A stretch of 64,000 bases of DNA from Dermatophagoides farinae. Its lineage: Eukaryota > Arthropoda > Arachnida > Sarcoptiformes > Pyroglyphidae. The first letter of the stretch is position 1. Each line of letters starts with the position of its first letter. Where the stretch lies: assembly GCF_024713945.1 (NCBI RefSeq), contig NC_134682.1:1488001-1552000 (forward strand), written 5' to 3'. The position numbers and the translations under genes were made by a program. A model generated the notes under the pieces. That model was not told the origin of the DNA, ran no database searches, and worked only from the letters and a program-made list of their open reading frames with translations. Below, one piece after another: positions 60,901 through 64,000 of this stretch.

Positions 60901-63900
60901 ATCCAAAAATCACCATAATGGTGAATTTTATGATCACCATCCATTCATCCATCCATCCATAAATATAGTGTCAAATAACAGAATAAATAGAGTGAAAAAG
61001 CACACTATTTTATCCATTTATCAGGATATATATTGCATAATACATAGGAAATAAGAAAACAAAAAAAAAATTAAGGTCATCACCATCATCATCATCATCA
61101 TCAGTATATATCGATGATCATTGATACGAATAGGAAGTATTATACATTGATGAAAGTGAATAAGTAAACAACAACAACAACAACAACAACGAAAAAAGAA
61201 ATTCTATATTGCTATTAATAACTAACTGGTTTCCTTTTGCTGAAGCTGAAATATTTCAATCGTAAATAATCAAAATATCAACTAATCAACAAAGTAAAGT
61301 AATGTAATGAAATAAACAAAAAAATAAAAATAACGAGAATTCATCATCAAAACCTGGAAGCTCGACAAAGACGACGACGACAACAACAACAGCAAAAAAA
61401 ACAGAGAGTAAAAAAAAGTGGAAATAACAAAAAAAAAATTCATAAAAAATTGATCAATCATCAACTTATCAATAAATAAAAATGAATGAATGGCTTTGAA
61501 TCTTTTTTTTCCTATGAATCGATGATGATCATCGAATTCTTTATTCTTTATATATATTTGATTTATAATTTATAAAACAGAAAAGAATTTATTCTCATGA
61601 AACAATTTATACTGCCACTATAGTATACTACACTGATGTGTGCCACCACTACTGTTTACAATACACAATCAATCAGCCAATATTGATGTAATTCATTCAA
61701 TATATTCTATTTTTTTATATCTGAAATTTCAAAAATTTACACACCCACTCACACACACACACACATGAAATGTCAATTTCATAATAAGAAATATATGTTT
61801 GTGCCATTTAAATGGTTGAATGATTCAATGATTAAATTGTCTCATTGGTATTAATTTAGTTTGACAATTTTGAAATCAAATTATCTGTTTTCAACAACAA
61901 ACAGAAAAACTGCAACAACAACAAGTGATTCGATGTGAAAATTTTTTTCATAATTTTTTCTTGACTAAAGACCAAACAGATAAACTATAGATACTAGCAA
62001 CAACCCAACCGACGACCGATGAAAATGATGTTGTCAAAATCTGTTTCCAAAGATTTTCTTTTCTCTTTTGTTGTTACTGTTGTTGTTGTTCCGTTTGCTT
62101 TGATTGAATAAACCGCCGACTACTACTAAAACTTTTTGAAAATGTTAAACTAAACTGAATTGAACATAAACAAACAAAAAAAAAATCGAATGAAAATCAA
62201 ACTAAAATGGAAAAAAAACCCCGATCCACAATGGCTTCCGTTTCGGCTTTTGAACAACACAAAAATCAAAATCAATCCAGAAACCATCCTCACTCTACTC
62301 TTAGTTTTTTTTCTGTGAATAGCAAATAAACGTCTCAATCTCTCGATAACAACATTATATGAGTGTGTGTGTGTGTGTGTGTGTGAAAATCCAAAGCTAT
62401 GATACATAGCCATATTAGTAGAAGAAGAAACAAAACAAAACAAAACAAAAAAAAGTGAAGACAGAATATACTGGGCGAAAATAAAATGGATGGATGAATG
62501 TATGAAGAATAAAAGTGGAAAATGAGTGAAAAGAGAGAGAGAGAGAGAGAAAAAAAAATGTCGAAAAAATAAAATCGAAATCAATCATCGAATAGCTATC
62601 GAATATATAAACTCATTCGGGCATTAACACAATAACGACGACGACGATGATGACGACAACAACAAAAACGAACCAGTAAACATCATCATCATCACCACCG
62701 ATGCTACTACTACCACCCCCAAATCATCACAACACACACACACACATACAAATATATCAATTTCAAAAAAGAATCAATCCAAAGATTTTGATTTTTTATT
62801 GTTATGTTTCATATAGATGTGTTTATGGCATTGATGATGGCCAATGATGATGATGATGATGGGCTGACAATTTGTTATTTTTTATTTGTCCGTTTTTTTT
62901 CTGGCTTTATAATAAGAATAAAATATTCTGGGCGGGTGAGAGAAAGAGGGAGAGAGAGGTTTTAAAAGCAATTTGTCCATAATGAACTTTATATAAAAGG
63001 GCGTGATTCATTTATTTTTTTTTCTCGAGAATTTCATCATCATCATCATCATCATCATGATCGATGAAACTGAAAAGAATATCACATAAAGAGAAAAAAA
63101 AATGAAATGAAATCATAAAAAATTGATTCCTATTTCGTGTGTGTGTGTGTGACACGTGCACGTACATCGTCGTGGTGGCTGTTCATTTTTTATATATGGA
63201 ATCTACAATCATCAATATCACGGCGGTGTTTACTTAGATTTTTTTTCCCAATTTGAAACTAGCCCATCATTAACTGGAAAAAAATGAACAAAAATGAGAA
63301 AAAAAATTTCCACAGAATTTTGTCGTTCACATCATCATCATCAATAAGTCTAGTCGTTTTTTTGCAATTTTCAATTTCAATTTGATTCAATGAATTTCAA
63401 CAATCAAGAAAAAAAACTTATAATGGAACATTTACTTACACACATAGTCCATAATCATTATCATCATCATAACTTTTTTTTTAATATTTAGAATCTATCC
63501 AACAACAATGGCCAATTCTGTATTGTATTGTGATAATAACCGATACAGAAATGAAAAAAAAATGATAAAATAAACAACAACAGCAACAAAAATATGAATC
63601 TCATTACTGGCTAGAATTAACCATATCCATTAGCTCTTTTTTCCTATTATCCGTCGTGTGTGTGTGTGTGTGTGTGCTTTGTATGATTTAGATTGACAAC
63701 AAAAAAAAATCTGAACAATGAATCAAAGAGAAAATTCCATAAGTTTCAACAAAAAAAACCCTTAATAACAATAGTTGGATTCTGAAGAATAGATTAAATT
63801 CAATCAAATTCATTCATTTATCGAGTCGCTAGCAAAAAAAAAATCATCAAGGGAGTGACCATTATCATACCAATACATCATTTATCATTGAATCAGATTT

Positions 63901-64000
63901 TTTTTCCACTGAACAAAAACGAAAAATGGAAAGATACAATGTTCACACAACAACAACAACAATGAAAAGATACAAATTCTCTATATTCCTGACCGGCTAA
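57956..64000. other. Repeat-rich noncoding DNA to the right edge
   Basis: No gene is supported. The first part (58009-58450) closely matches pieces found inside the Copia-type element (56370-56428, 56668-56990 and 57030-57090). Further right are (CA)n, (CAA)n, (ATC)n, (GA)n and A/T tracts with overlapping low-complexity frames on both strands. Near 59500-59680 the base composition is less repetitive, but no protein is recognisable there. Confidence 0.55.

Noticed and set aside
62150-62584. Minus-strand frame of 144 residues
   Set aside because: Low-complexity Ser/Leu/Phe and Thr-His repeats from (GA)n and (GT)n tracts; no homology or splice context.

Overview
This is an animal nuclear window: AT-rich, packed with simple repeats ((CA)n, (ATC/GAT)n, (CAA/TTG)n, poly-A/T), with genes split into many exons by short GT-AG introns. 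Conserved proteins read best against arthropod homologues, and unc-13, dpr-type Ig protein, fringe and a Copia-type element are all present. Repeat content, short introns and poly-Gln tracts suggest an astigmatan mite (dust-mite type). That placement is inference.

Layout, left to right. (1) 3568-3957, minus: the first coding exon of a Fringe-type glycosyltransferase, the rest lying off the left edge. (2) 5303-8016, plus: a complete 12-exon MAU2/SCC4 cohesin-loader gene (578 aa in my reconstruction). (3) 10927-22652, plus: a 26-exon long-form unc-13 gene (about 2,429 aa) with a very Gln-rich central insert and a mutually exclusive exon pair between C1 and C2B, one member using a GC donor. (4) 23751-24881, plus: a single-exon TEX10/IPI1 homologue, tail-to-tail 59 bp from (5) 24941-27321, minus: a five-exon threonyl-tRNA synthetase with a possible N-terminal organelle-targeting extension. 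(6) 28123-29272 and 29986-31083, minus: two tandem paralogues of a Cys-rich single-pass membrane protein. (7) 32645-48572, minus: a dpr-type two-Ig cell-surface gene including a 23-nt micro-exon. Its roughly 10-kb intron contains, on the opposite strand, (8) two tandem paralogues of a multi-pass membrane protein resembling arthropod chemoreceptors (42894-44388 and 45378-46878). (9) 56119-57950: a small, internally scrambled Copia-type LTR element with a 5-bp target-site duplication. The remainder is repeat-rich noncoding DNA.

The loci are functionally independent: synapse and cell recognition (unc-13, dpr), Notch modification (fringe), cohesin loading (MAU2), ribosome maturation (TEX10) and translation (ThrRS). 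The most useful second looks are the unc-13 exon pair, the nested duplication that copied a dpr splice donor, the replacement-rich loop in the receptor pair, the ThrRS N-terminus, and the interleaving of host and element sequence in the Copia insertion. All exon joins were worked out by hand from splice sites, reading phase and family similarity; no alignment was run.
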